Origin: JAICND01 sp040905905 | GTDB lineage: Bacteria > Actinomycetota > Acidimicrobiia > Spongiisociales > ZC4RG35 | Direction: 5' to 3' | NCBI GenBank assembly: GCA_040905905.1 | Contig: JBBDQN010000011.1 | Coordinates: 109,296 to 173,295, forward strand | DNA length: 64,000 nucleotides | Shown here: positions 31,883-40,449 of the stretch, in pieces | How the letters are laid out: each line of letters opens with the position of its first letter | Numbering within the stretch: position 1 is the first letter of the stretch | The notes under the pieces: model-generated | The model's input: the letters and a program-made list of their open reading frames with translations, nothing else | Databases searched by the model: none | Told to the model about the DNA's origin: nothing | Made by a program: the position numbers and the translations under genes

Positions 31883-33010
31883 CTAGACCCCGATGGCCCC
31901 GGCCAACACCCCGATCGACCCACCGGCGATGATCAACAAGGCCGGATTGAGCCTGGTCTTCCACAGGGCCAGGGCAGCCGTCCCTGCCAGAACCAAGGTC
32001 AGAATGTCGTTGACACCTTGGTCGGCCAATTGCCAGGTCACCCCGACCATCAGTCCGAGCGACGCGGCATTGACGCCATCGAGGAAGATGGCCGCGCGTG
32101 GCCTTTCTCGAATGAACGAGCCCATTCGGGCGATGGCGCCGACGAATATAAACGACGGCAAGAAGATGGCGGTCGTGGCGATGATCGCACCGGGTACGCC
32201 GGCCAGGTAGAAGCCAATAAAGGTTGCAGTCGTGAACAGCGGTCCGGGGAGCATCTGACCGATTGCTATTGCGTCGAGCAGGGTTGTTTCGCTCAACACC
32301 GCCCAATTCACGACGAGGTCGTTGTGCAAGAACGCCGCCAGGACGTAGCCCGAGCCATAGAGAAATGCGCCCGCCTTCAGGAACACAAGAAAGAGCCGGC
32401 CCAGGTCGATAAGTCCGGTCTCGCTGTTTTGGCCAAGAAGAGCCGGCAAGTCGGCCGCAAGCAGCAGCATTCCGGATCCGAACAACAGTCGGAGTCCGAC
32501 CACCATGGCCGTCCCCGCACCCAGGATCAGCAGCTCGTTGACGCCGAACAGGTACGCCGCAACCGCTGCAACGGTGATGAAACCCGTCACCCATCCCTTG
32601 ATGGCGATGCCGAGCAACTTGACCAAAGCCTGGATCACGATCACAACCACAACGGGCTTGATCCCCCGGAGAAGCGACTCACCTGCCGGGGTTTGCCCAA
32701 ACGTGCGGAAGGCCCAAGCGAAGGCGAGAGCGATCAGGCTGGCCGGGAGGATGAAGCTGGATCCGGCCACCAACAGCCCCCGCCAGCCTGCCCGGTCGTG
32801 ACCGATGTGCATCGCCATCTCGGTGGAGTTGGGTCCCGGGATCAAGTTGGTGAGGCCGACCATGTCGAGAAAGCGCTGGTCGTCGAACCACTTCCTGCGG
32901 TCCACGGCCTCGTCTCGTATCAGAGCGATATGGGCGGCGGGACCCCCAAAGGAAACCACCGACAACCGGGTGAAGATTCGAAAAAGCTCCCCGGTGGAGG
33001 CCTTATCCAT
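31883..33010 (-). CDS. chrA: Chromate transporter, long-chain ChrA
   Basis: 375 residues with two homologous CHR halves. The N-terminal half has SFGGPAAHIALIRDE (about residues 20-34) and GLTNLIPGPNSTEMAMHIG; the second half has LKAGAFLYGSGYVL and AIGQMLPGPLFTTATFIG. About 10-12 membrane segments. Exports chromate in characterised members; many homologues transport something else. ATG 33010 starts 8 bases inside the preceding small lipoprotein gene, tying it to the cytochrome oxidase cluster. Confidence 0.88.
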   Translation of the reverse strand: MDKASTGELFRIFTRLSVVSFGGPAAHIALIRDEAVDRRKWFDDQRFLDMVGLTNLIPGPNSTEMAMHIGHDRAGWRGLLVAGSSFILPASLIALAFAWAFRTFGQTPAGESLLRGIKPVVVVIVIQALVKLLGIAIKGWVTGFITVAAVAAYLFGVNELLILGAGTAMVVGLRLLFGSGMLLLAADLPALLGQNSETGLIDLGRLFLVFLKAGAFLYGSGYVLAAFLHNDLVVNWAVLSETTLLDAIAIGQMLPGPLFTTATFIGFYLAGVPGAIIATTAIFLPSFIFVGAIARMGSFIRERPRAAIFLDGVNAASLGLMVGVTWQLADQGVNDILTLVLAGTAALALWKTRLNPALLIIAGGSIGVLAGAIGV

Positions 33011-33284
33011 CTTCGAGCCTGATTGCCACCAGTTGTTCGCCCTGTCGCTCCCAACCGACCCGGATCGGGCTCCCGTCGCGGAGATGCTCACGGAGATGGG
33101 GCAACGGAAAGGCGTATTCACCTTCGGCGCCGGGAATGAACTGGACCCGGTCACCCTCAACCAGCATCGTGAACGAGTTGACCGTGCTGAGATCGCCGTC
33201 TACTTCCACGACGATCCCGACCATGGTGCCGGCGTTCGGAGCGCAGGCGGCGATCACTGCGAACACCGCCAGCCAGCGCCTCAT
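33003..33284 (-). CDS. Small lipoprotein between ctaG and chrA
   Basis: 93 residues. Signal peptide RRWLAVFAVIAAC with the lipobox Cys near 14, then a small all-beta domain (GIVVEVDGDLSTVNSFTMLV, GDRVQFIPGAEG). Conserved in appearance but not recognised. ATG 33284 overlaps the ctaG stop (ATGA) and its 3' end overlaps chrA. The location suggests a role at the outer membrane face near the oxidase. Confidence 0.65.
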   Translation of the reverse strand: MRRWLAVFAVIAACAPNAGTMVGIVVEVDGDLSTVNSFTMLVEGDRVQFIPGAEGEYAFPLPHLREHLRDGSPIRVGWERQGEQLVAIRLEDG

Positions 33285-34090
33285 ACCCGCGTGCGCAGGT
33301 CCTTCTCGATCTGGTCCCACCGCTCTTCCTCGGCCGCCCACCGAAACCACGTCACGGCCATGACCACCCACAACAGCAGGGTGCCTCCGAGCTTCATGAC
33401 CAAACCGGCGATGGTCTGATCGTCGACCGGGCTTACCCCGAAGGCCTGGGCCGCCTCTCCATAGATGGGATAGAGCGGAACCTGCGAAAAGGTGAGAAAG
33501 CTGGCAGGAACTGTAGGCAGGATCGAGTTGAAGAACAGATAGAGGAGCCGTGTGGGCGGTCGCAGCCGGGCAAGGACGCTGGACGCCGAAAGAACCGGGA
33601 TCCACAACAGGACGCCCGAGACGAACAAGAAGAGATGAAACCCGAAGTGGGCCAGCTCGTTGGTGACCGAGAGCGCCACCACTTCGGGCCAGTGGGTGGC
33701 GATCATCCCGATGTTGTAAATCGTGAAGGCCACAACCGGGCGGGCGAGTTGCGACAACCACGGCAATACCAGCCTGTGCCCGAAGAGCCGGTCCGCCAGC
33801 GGTCGGCTCAGACCCATCAACATGAGAGGTGGGCCGATCAAAGTGATGACCATGTGCTCGGCCATGTGGACTGAGTAGAGCGACTGCTCGGCAAGGTCAT
33901 GCACCGGCCAGTCGGTAAAGAGCCAGATCAGACCAAGACCAAGGTAGAACCAGGTCCATTGCCGGATGGTCGGTGGCGGCACCAGAGGCTGCCAATGGGG
34001 TCGGATCCGTTCGTTCACATACCAGTACGCCAGACCCACCGTTCCCAGTATCAACCAGACGTCGAAGTGGGGGTGGAAAACCGGGATCAC
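33281..34090 (-). CDS. ctaG: Cytochrome c oxidase assembly factor CtaG
   Basis: 269 residues, about seven membrane helices, caa3_CtaG family. Conserved histidine-bearing segments are DWPVHDLAEQSLYSVHMAEH (about 60-79), MIATHWPEV and NELAHFGFHLFLFVSG. CtaG helps insert CuB into subunit I. GTG start at 34090. Part of the minus-strand oxidase cluster, overlapping the next small lipoprotein gene. Confidence 0.88.
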   Translation of the reverse strand: MIPVFHPHFDVWLILGTVGLAYWYVNERIRPHWQPLVPPPTIRQWTWFYLGLGLIWLFTDWPVHDLAEQSLYSVHMAEHMVITLIGPPLMLMGLSRPLADRLFGHRLVLPWLSQLARPVVAFTIYNIGMIATHWPEVVALSVTNELAHFGFHLFLFVSGVLLWIPVLSASSVLARLRPPTRLLYLFFNSILPTVPASFLTFSQVPLYPIYGEAAQAFGVSPVDDQTIAGLVMKLGGTLLLWVVMAVTWFRWAAEEERWDQIEKDLRTRV

Positions 34091-34094
34091 GTGA

Positions 34095-34406
34095 TCACCG
34101 GTTCAGGGCCAGCACCCCGAAGCCCACCAGCACGACCGCGTACAGAGTGAGAGCCAGGACGAAGCCAAATCCAAAGAACCGAGAGAGGGTTCGTTTCTCG
34201 AAACGCAGATGCATGTACCAGCCAATGACAATCAAGAACTTCAGGGCCGCCAGGATGAGCAACACGGCGGTATTGATCCATCCCAGCGATAGCGAGTTGT
34301 TGAGGTAATACAGCCCTACCTCGACTGCGGTGAGGGTTGCCAGCACGACTGCGATCTTGACGTACTGGGCCGGTTGTGGATGAGGGGCGTGGTGTTCTTC
34401 TGTCAT
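34095..34406 (-). CDS. ctaF: Cytochrome c oxidase subunit IV
   Basis: 103 residues with three membrane helices, prokaryotic COX4 family: YVKIAVVLATLTAVEVGLYY, TAVLLILAALKFLIVIGWYM with the HLRFE motif after it, and a third helix at the end. It stabilises the CuB site. ATG 34406 lies 4 bases after the subunit III stop. Confidence 0.85.
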   Translation of the reverse strand: MTEEHHAPHPQPAQYVKIAVVLATLTAVEVGLYYLNNSLSLGWINTAVLLILAALKFLIVIGWYMHLRFEKRTLSRFFGFGFVLALTLYAVVLVGFGVLALNR

Positions 34407-34410
34407 GGCC

Positions 34411-35049
34411 TCAACCACCGCTGGTGGCCGTGAGGAGATAGACCACCGTGAAGATGACGATCCAGATGATGTCGACGAAGTGCCAATACAGACCGACCAA
34501 CTCCAGGTTGAGGTGCTGACGCTCGCTGAGCCCGCCCAGGCGTTTCGAGAGCCCGAACAGGGAGAGCAGCATGATCACCCCGATCGCCACGTGGGTGCCG
34601 TGGAAACCGGTCAACACGTAGAACGAGGAGGCAGCAGGGTTAGTTGAAAGGGTCATGTCGTACTCGACGATGAACTCGGTGAACTCGAATACTTGACCGG
34701 CCAGAAACACCGATCCCAGCATGGCGGTTGCCAGGAGCCACGTGCGGGTGGCGCCCTGATCCCGTCGGGTCAGGGCGTTGTGGGCCAGCACCATCGTGAG
34801 CGAGCTCATCAGCAGGACGAATGAGCTGACCGAGGTGAATGGGATGTCGTAGATCTCGGAGGGGCTTGGACCTTGTTCGAACTCCCTCCCGAAGTAGAGG
34901 AGGTAGTTGGTGATGAGCGCCCCAAAGAAAAGGAACTCCGAGCTGAGAAACACCCACATCCCCAGCTTGCGGTTCTCCACCCCGGTCGACTCGTGCTCGT
35001 CGTGATGTGCGACCTCTTCGTCTTCGGGGGGGGCGGTCGCTTCACTCAT
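34411..35049 (-). CDS. ctaE: Cytochrome c oxidase subunit III
   Basis: 212 residues, about five membrane helices. Family blocks: KLGMWVFLSSEFLFFGALI (about 28-46), FYVLTGFHGTHVAIGV near 143 and LVGLYWHFVDIIWIVIF near 186. The N-terminal acidic/His-rich extension is cytoplasmic. The start overlaps the ctaD stop by 8 bases. Confidence 0.93.
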   Translation of the reverse strand: MSEATAPPEDEEVAHHDEHESTGVENRKLGMWVFLSSEFLFFGALITNYLLYFGREFEQGPSPSEIYDIPFTSVSSFVLLMSSLTMVLAHNALTRRDQGATRTWLLATAMLGSVFLAGQVFEFTEFIVEYDMTLSTNPAASSFYVLTGFHGTHVAIGVIMLLSLFGLSKRLGGLSERQHLNLELVGLYWHFVDIIWIVIFTVVYLLTATSGG

Positions 35050-37027
35050 CAGTGGGCCTCGGCGGCAGGTGGTGGGCCTCTTCCAACGGCTCGGTCGCCC
35101 AACCGATCAGGGCGGACAATGAGAGGAGCGCCCCGAGCACGATCAAAGCCTTGCCGACCGCGGAGGTGTGAAATATGATCCCGTAGCCAATCAGGGGGAG
35201 CCCGGCCGCCATCAGGAACGGGAAATAGGTCGGGTTGGGAAGATGGATGGTGCGGGCCGGATTATTCCCCTCTTCTTCAAGCCTGGCGACATACGCGTCG
35301 GCGTCGTCCTTGCGCACGGCCCGGCCCTCGTCATCCTCGCCGTATTTCTGATGCCAGAACTCATCGAGTCCGTGCACAGTCGGCACGGTGGAGAAGTTGT
35401 GGATCGGCGTGGGGTTGGGGATCGACCACTCCAGGGTGCGGGCGTCCCAGGGATCCATCCCTGCGATCGGACCGTGACGGCGCGATCGGACCCAGTTAAA
35501 GATAAACACCACCAGACCCAGGGCGATTATGAAAGCCCCGATGGAGACCAGTCGGTTCCAGAACTCCAGGCTGGGGTGGTACCGCCAGGTCCGGCGGATC
35601 ATCCCCTGGAAACCCAGCCAATGCATGGGGGCGAAGGTCAGGTTGAAGCCGATAAACCACAACCAGAAGTGGATTTTGCCCAACCGTTCGTTGAGCATCC
35701 GGCCGGCGAACTTCGGGAACCAGTAGTAGAGGCCACCAAAGATCCCGAAGATGGCGCCCCCGAACAGCACATAGTGGAAGTGCCCCACGACGTAGTAGGT
35801 GTCGGTTTGCTGCCAGTCCGAGGGAACGACCGAGTGGGTGACCCCGGAAAGACCGCCGATGGTGAACATGGTCAGGAAGCCAATAGCGAACAACATGGGC
35901 GGAGCCATTCGTATTTTGCCCAACCACATGGTCCCTAACCAGTTGAAAATCTTCACTCCTGTCGGGACAGCTATCAGCATGGTGGAGATCCCAAAACCCG
36001 CCTGGGCCACCGGGGTGATTCCGGAGGCGAACATGTGGTGGGCCCAGACTCCGAACCCAAGGAAGCCGATACCGGCCCCGGCGAAGACCACCGCGGCGTA
36101 GCCGAAGAGTGGCTTGCGGCTGAACACGGGCAAGATTTCGGAGACGATGCCCATGGCCGGGAGGATGAGGATGTAGACCTCCGGATGACCAAACAACCAG
36201 AAGAGGTGTTGCCAGAGGATTGGGTCGCCTCCGGCGGTTGCATCAAAAAAGAGGGTTCCGAACTGGCGGTCGAAGGTGACCATAAAGAGGGCGATGGCGA
36301 TAATCGGAATCGAGAACAACAAGAGGAACGCCACCACCAGTGACATCCAGATGAACACCGGCATTCTCAGTAAGCGCATCCCCTTGGCGCGCAGGTTGAA
36401 GATGGTCACGATGAAATTGATCGCCGAGATCAAGGAGGCGATTCCCAGAATCTGCAGGCCGAGAGCCGCGAAGTCGACCGCCGTCCCTGGCGAGAAATCC
36501 CGACCTGCGTTGGGTTGGTAGAAGAACCACCCGCCATCGGGGAGCGCCCCGAGTCTGGTTATGTCAGAGGGATCAATGTTCCCTGCAACTCCCTCGACTC
36601 CGGCTGGGGGAGCCACCCCTGAGAAGAGGATCCCCGAATAGAGGAAAATTCCTCCGAAGAGGAAGATCCAATAGCTAAGGGCGTTGAGGCGGGGGAAGGC
36701 TACGTCGCGGGCACCGATCATCAACGGGAGCAAGTAGTTTATGAATGCCGCTCCCATCGGCATCACCACCAGGAACACCATCGTGACGCCGTGCATGGTG
36801 AAGAGACCGTTGTATTCGGCAGCGGTTAGGAAGTTGCTCTCGGCCTGGGAGAGGTGGATCCGCAATAAGAGGGCTTCTAAGCCGCCCACGATGAAGAAGA
36901 TGAAGGCCGAATAGCCGTACATCACCCCGATTCGTTTGTGGTCCACGGTGGTGATCCAGGACCAGATTCCCTTCTCGGGGGCGGGGCGTCGGAAGATCGT
37001 CGCGGCGCGTTCTGCGGCGGTTGTCAT
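35042..37027 (-). CDS. ctaD: Cytochrome c oxidase subunit I
   Basis: 661 residues. All heme/CuB ligands are visible: TMHGVTMVFL (heme a His), FGHPEVYILILPAMG (CuB His, Tyr crosslink), AHHMF (CuB His pair) and VGHFHYVLFG (hemes a3 and a). The K-channel Lys is in VPTGVKIFNW and the D-channel Asp in IGARDVAFPRLN. The final 130 residues form an extra soluble linker plus two membrane helices (NPTYFPFLMAAGLPLIGYGI), a subunit IV-like fused tail common in actinobacteria. Reduces O2 and pumps protons. Confidence 0.96.
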   Translation of the reverse strand: MTTAAERAATIFRRPAPEKGIWSWITTVDHKRIGVMYGYSAFIFFIVGGLEALLLRIHLSQAESNFLTAAEYNGLFTMHGVTMVFLVVMPMGAAFINYLLPLMIGARDVAFPRLNALSYWIFLFGGIFLYSGILFSGVAPPAGVEGVAGNIDPSDITRLGALPDGGWFFYQPNAGRDFSPGTAVDFAALGLQILGIASLISAINFIVTIFNLRAKGMRLLRMPVFIWMSLVVAFLLLFSIPIIAIALFMVTFDRQFGTLFFDATAGGDPILWQHLFWLFGHPEVYILILPAMGIVSEILPVFSRKPLFGYAAVVFAGAGIGFLGFGVWAHHMFASGITPVAQAGFGISTMLIAVPTGVKIFNWLGTMWLGKIRMAPPMLFAIGFLTMFTIGGLSGVTHSVVPSDWQQTDTYYVVGHFHYVLFGGAIFGIFGGLYYWFPKFAGRMLNERLGKIHFWLWFIGFNLTFAPMHWLGFQGMIRRTWRYHPSLEFWNRLVSIGAFIIALGLVVFIFNWVRSRRHGPIAGMDPWDARTLEWSIPNPTPIHNFSTVPTVHGLDEFWHQKYGEDDEGRAVRKDDADAYVARLEEEGNNPARTIHLPNPTYFPFLMAAGLPLIGYGIIFHTSAVGKALIVLGALLSLSALIGWATEPLEEAHHLPPRPTDE

Positions 37028-38046
37028 TGCAGAGTCTCCAAGAAGGCGATCAGAGCATCGATTTCCAGTTGGGTCAACTTCAGGTCGGGCATGTAACTCC
37101 CGGGTTTTTCACCGGGCGGATTGGCGAGCCACGTGGCCAGATTCTCGCGGGAGTATTCCTTGTAGGCCCCTGCGATCACCCCTCGGTCCATGAAGTGGGT
37201 GAGATTGGGGCCGTAGAAGTTCTCCAACCCGACGGCGGAGAATGGAATGGCAGTGTGGCATTGGGTGCATCTGTTTAGGAAGACGGCGAGTCCCGCTGCG
37301 GCAGGAGATCCTTCGGCGGGCTCGAGGGCAGGCTCCGCTTGCGCGGTCAGCCAGGTCTGAAATTCGTCCTCGGTCACGGCCCGTACCTGAGCCTTCATCA
37401 GGGAATGGGAAAGTCCGCAGAACTCGGCGCATTGTCCTTGATAGAGCCCTGGTTCATCCGCCTGCAGGCGTAGAACAGTGGTTTGGCCAGGGACCAGGTA
37501 GCGCTTGCCGTTGAGAGACGGAACCCAAAAGTTGTGGATCACGTCGTCGGAGGTCATGGACGCACACACCTCGCGTCCGGCCGGTATCACCATCACGTTG
37601 GCGGTCTGCACCCCTGCCTCCGGGTACCGGTATTCAAACCACCATTGATGTCCTATCACCTCTACTGGGTAGGTGTTCTCGCCACATTGGGTGAGCTCGA
37701 AAACTCCTTTGAAGGTGGGGATGGCGATCGAAACGAGAATCGCAAGTGGGATCGCGGTCCAGAGGATCTCGAGTTTGGTGTTTCCGTGGATTTGGCGAGG
37801 CTCCTTGCGGCCAGGCCGGTCCCGGAAGACCAAGGCCGCAACCAGGAACGCGCCTTCTACCAGCACGAACACCACGACGGCCGTCCAAAAGACCGGCCAG
37901 AAAAGATCATCTATCTGCTGTGAGAACGGTCCTTTGGGGTCGAGAGCGTTGAGGGGTGAATCGGGAATTCCGATGACCGAACAGGCGCCCAAGAAGAGCG
38001 CCGCAGCGGCGAGGGCGAGAAGGCGTCCCGACCGTGAGCGGACCAT
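37024..38046 (-). CDS. ctaC: Cytochrome c oxidase subunit II fused to cytochrome c (caa3-type)
   Basis: 340 residues. Lipobox FLGAC (Cys 22), two membrane helices, then a CuA cupredoxin domain with ligands in DDVIHNFW and GQCAEFCGLSHSLM. It ends in a cytochrome c domain with CTQCH heme motif near residue 263 and axial Met in GSYMPDL. The fused heme domain marks a caa3-type oxidase that accepts electrons directly from a membrane or soluble cytochrome. Its stop overlaps the ctaD start (ATGA). Confidence 0.94.
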   Translation of the reverse strand: MVRSRSGRLLALAAAALFLGACSVIGIPDSPLNALDPKGPFSQQIDDLFWPVFWTAVVVFVLVEGAFLVAALVFRDRPGRKEPRQIHGNTKLEILWTAIPLAILVSIAIPTFKGVFELTQCGENTYPVEVIGHQWWFEYRYPEAGVQTANVMVIPAGREVCASMTSDDVIHNFWVPSLNGKRYLVPGQTTVLRLQADEPGLYQGQCAEFCGLSHSLMKAQVRAVTEDEFQTWLTAQAEPALEPAEGSPAAAGLAVFLNRCTQCHTAIPFSAVGLENFYGPNLTHFMDRGVIAGAYKEYSRENLATWLANPPGEKPGSYMPDLKLTQLEIDALIAFLETLQ

Positions 38047-38104
38047 GCCCGGGCATCATAGAGTGCCAGGTCCAGCCCTAGACGCGAGTGCCTTGCGCCC
38101 GATC

Positions 38105-38932
38105 TCAGCCGTGAAAAGAGGCAAGGGCGGCGTTGATTTCGGTGTCGGAGGCCGCCCCTTCCAGCCGGGCGGTTACTACTCCTGCCTCGTCGAGGAAAAA
38201 CACCCAGGGCTCTGACGGGAGCGCCCACGCCGTCACCGCCGGCACCGTCCGCAGATCCTCGAACGACTCGGCGTCGAGATTCTCGTAGACCTCGACATGA
38301 ACGAAATTGATCCCCGGATGACTCGCCGCCAGAGCCTGCACCTGATCGAGCAACGGCCCGCAGGACTGGCTCGAACAAAAGGCAGGGGTGGCGAATATCA
38401 CCACCGTCGGCTGCCCGTTCACAAGGGCTGCGTCGAGGGACAGCTCATAAAACGAGGGAGCGGGATCGGGGTCGGAGGTGATCTCCTCGAGTGGGTGGTC
38501 CGCCGAGGTGCGGGTCGCCACTGCTGGCGCAGCTTCGCCGACTTCGGGAACAGTGACATCGTCAACCACAACGAACGATGCCGCCGGAGTTGCCCCCAGT
38601 CCGGCGGGTTGCAGCCGGATAGACCAGTTCCCGGGAGTGTCGAATGTGACCCGGCCAACATAGAGGCCCCGCTGGTCTTCGATGGTCCACAGAAACTCTG
38701 TGGGCACCTCGACGACCTGCCCGCCAGGGCCGGTGAAGGTCGCCGTGACATCCAGATCGGGCGCCGCCAGCAACTCGCTTGTTTCGGGATTGACCAGGGC
38801 CATCAGCACCCGCTGCTCGGTGGTGGTGCCAATCGTGCCCGGCGAGCTTGCCAAGATCGCCAGGTTCGCTTCGGACTGCCCGCAACCGAAGAGCACGATG
38901 GCGGCGAACACGACACTCACATGACGGCGCAC
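38105..38932 (-). CDS. Thioredoxin-like lipoprotein near oxidase cluster
   Basis: 275 residues from GTG 38932. Lipobox VLFGC (Cys 17), an N-terminal immunoglobulin-like or CopC-like beta domain (about 20-130), then a thioredoxin-fold domain with IFATPAFCSSQSCGPLL (CxxxxC) near residue 186. The spacing differs from CxxC and resembles Sco-like or divergent redox sites. A role in copper or thiol delivery to the CuA site is plausible. TATCTT ends 6 bases before the GTG, and the gene is divergent from ctaB. Confidence 0.75.
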   Translation of the reverse strand: MRRHVSVVFAAIVLFGCGQSEANLAILASSPGTIGTTTEQRVLMALVNPETSELLAAPDLDVTATFTGPGGQVVEVPTEFLWTIEDQRGLYVGRVTFDTPGNWSIRLQPAGLGATPAASFVVVDDVTVPEVGEAAPAVATRTSADHPLEEITSDPDPAPSFYELSLDAALVNGQPTVVIFATPAFCSSQSCGPLLDQVQALAASHPGINFVHVEVYENLDAESFEDLRTVPAVTAWALPSEPWVFFLDEAGVVTARLEGAASDTEINAALASFHG

Positions 38933-38985
38933 CGGGCGAAGATAACCCGGACCGGGAGATAGCGGGCCAGGGTTAGTCTCCCACC

Positions 38986-39882
38986 ATGACTCCAGCTGCG
39001 GCCGTGACGACATCCGGTCGGACGCGATCTGGCCGATTTGCCGTCTATCTGGCGCTCACGAAGCCGAGAATCATCGAGTTGTTGCTTGTGACGACGGTGC
39101 CGGCGATGGTGCTGGCGGCGGGGCGATGGCCCGGGACCTGGTTGGTGATCGCCACTCTGATAGGGGGCACCCTCTCGGCGGGGGGTGCCAACGCCCTCAA
39201 TTGTTACTTCGACCGCGACATCGACGGGATCATGCGACGGACATCGCGTCGGCCCTTGCCGAGCGACGAGATCAGCCCGGTGGCCGCACTCGGTTTTGGT
39301 CTCGCCCTCGGAATCGGTGGTTTTGTATGGCTGTTTGCTTTGGTCAATCTCACTGCTGCCCTCACCGCCACGGCTGCCCTCGCCTTCTATGTGTTGGTTT
39401 ACACCCGCTGGCTCAAGCGAACCACCGCCCAAAACATCGTTATCGGTGGAGCCGCCGGTGCCGCGCCAGCACTGGTCGGGTGGGCGGCGGTGCACGACAG
39501 CCTGGGCCTCCCGGCCTGGGTGTTGTTTGCGGTGGTGTTTTACTGGACCCCGCCTCATTTCTGGGCCCTTGCCCTCCGATACCAAGATGACTACGAATCG
39601 GCCGGGGTACCCATGCTCCCGGTTGTTAGGGGGGTGCCTGCCACCACCCGCCAGATGGTCCTTTATGCGGGATTGACCGCCCTGGCTTCTTTGCTGCTCA
39701 TACCCGTGGCGGGCATGGGCTGGCTCTACCTTTTGGCTTCGATCGGTTTGGGAGCTTGGTTCGTGATCGAGACCTGGGCCGTCCATCGCGACCCGGGTCG
39801 GGCCATGGTGCTCTTCACTCGATCCACCTACTACCTGGCCCTTCTCTCGGCGGTAGTGGTGATCGACGTCCTTGTCCGATGA
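38986..39882 (+). CDS. ctaB: Protoheme IX farnesyltransferase (heme O synthase)
   Basis: 298 residues, about nine membrane helices. Farnesylates heme B to heme O for the oxidase. UbiA motifs: NALNCYFDRDIDGIMRRTSR near residue 70 and the second Asp-rich loop YQDDYESAGVPMLPVV near 198. Predicted leaderless (TAGTCT ends 6 bases before the ATG). The DinB-type gene overlaps its stop. Confidence 0.94.
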   Translation: MTPAAAVTTSGRTRSGRFAVYLALTKPRIIELLLVTTVPAMVLAAGRWPGTWLVIATLIGGTLSAGGANALNCYFDRDIDGIMRRTSRRPLPSDEISPVAALGFGLALGIGGFVWLFALVNLTAALTATAALAFYVLVYTRWLKRTTAQNIVIGGAAGAAPALVGWAAVHDSLGLPAWVLFAVVFYWTPPHFWALALRYQDDYESAGVPMLPVVRGVPATTRQMVLYAGLTALASLLLIPVAGMGWLYLLASIGLGAWFVIETWAVHRDPGRAMVLFTRSTYYLALLSAVVVIDVLVR

Positions 39883-40403
39883 CTGACCGCGACCTTCTGG
39901 TGCATCCGCTCCACGGTTACCCATCCGAATTGGCCGCTGCACTCTGGATGATGGAGGACACCCGCGCCAGGACCATGCGAGCGCTCGACGGCCTCCCCGC
40001 CGATCATGTGGACGCCAGACCGGCCGGTGCGGACAACACCATCGGCTCGCTCCTCTATCACCTGGCGGCCATCGAAGCCGATTGGCTCTACGCAGACATT
40101 CTCCAGAAGGATTATCCGGAGTGGATGGCGCCAGTGTTTCCGGCCGATGTTCGAACCGATGAGGGACAACTCACCCCGATCGGTGCCGCCAGTCTGGACG
40201 AGCACCTCGGTCGCCTGGCCACAGTTCGCCGACATTTCCTCGAGGACCTCGCTGATTTAACCGCTGATGACTTCCGGAGATCTCGCAAGACCGAAAGTGG
40301 TCTGACTACTCCCGAGTGGGTCCTCCATCATCTTCGCCAACATGAAGCCGAGCACCGGGGCCAGATCCAGGCAATTCGGAAGGCGATGGAAGTCCTCACC
40401 TGA
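39879..40403 (+). CDS. DinB-superfamily protein
   Basis: 174 residues of the four-helix DinB/YfiT-like metal-binding fold. Histidines in LLYHLAAIEADWLY near residue 60, in the middle helix and in HHLRQHEAEHRGQIQAI near 155 form the usual triad. These proteins are thiol S-transferases with bacillithiol, mycothiol or glutathione, or of unknown role. ATG overlaps the ctaB stop; the product is unrelated to DNA polymerase IV despite the superfamily name. Confidence 0.8.
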   Translation: MTDRDLLVHPLHGYPSELAAALWMMEDTRARTMRALDGLPADHVDARPAGADNTIGSLLYHLAAIEADWLYADILQKDYPEWMAPVFPADVRTDEGQLTPIGAASLDEHLGRLATVRRHFLEDLADLTADDFRRSRKTESGLTTPEWVLHHLRQHEAEHRGQIQAIRKAMEVLT

Positions 40404-40435
40404 TAGATAGCTGTTGCCATCGGCGTTCCTGGGGA

Positions 40436-40449
40436 CGAACATACGTTCG
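40436..40449. promoter_or_regulatory. SOS box (LexA site) abutting dinB start
   Basis: CGAACATACGTTCG, a CGAAC-N4-GTTCG site matching the Gram-positive/actinobacterial LexA consensus with perfect 5-bp arms, ends one base before the dinB ATG. Confidence 0.85.

Noticed and set aside
31778..31883. Riboswitch or regulatory RNA between YceI and chrA
   Set aside because: No recognisable conserved structure or T-run was seen in this 104-base gap.
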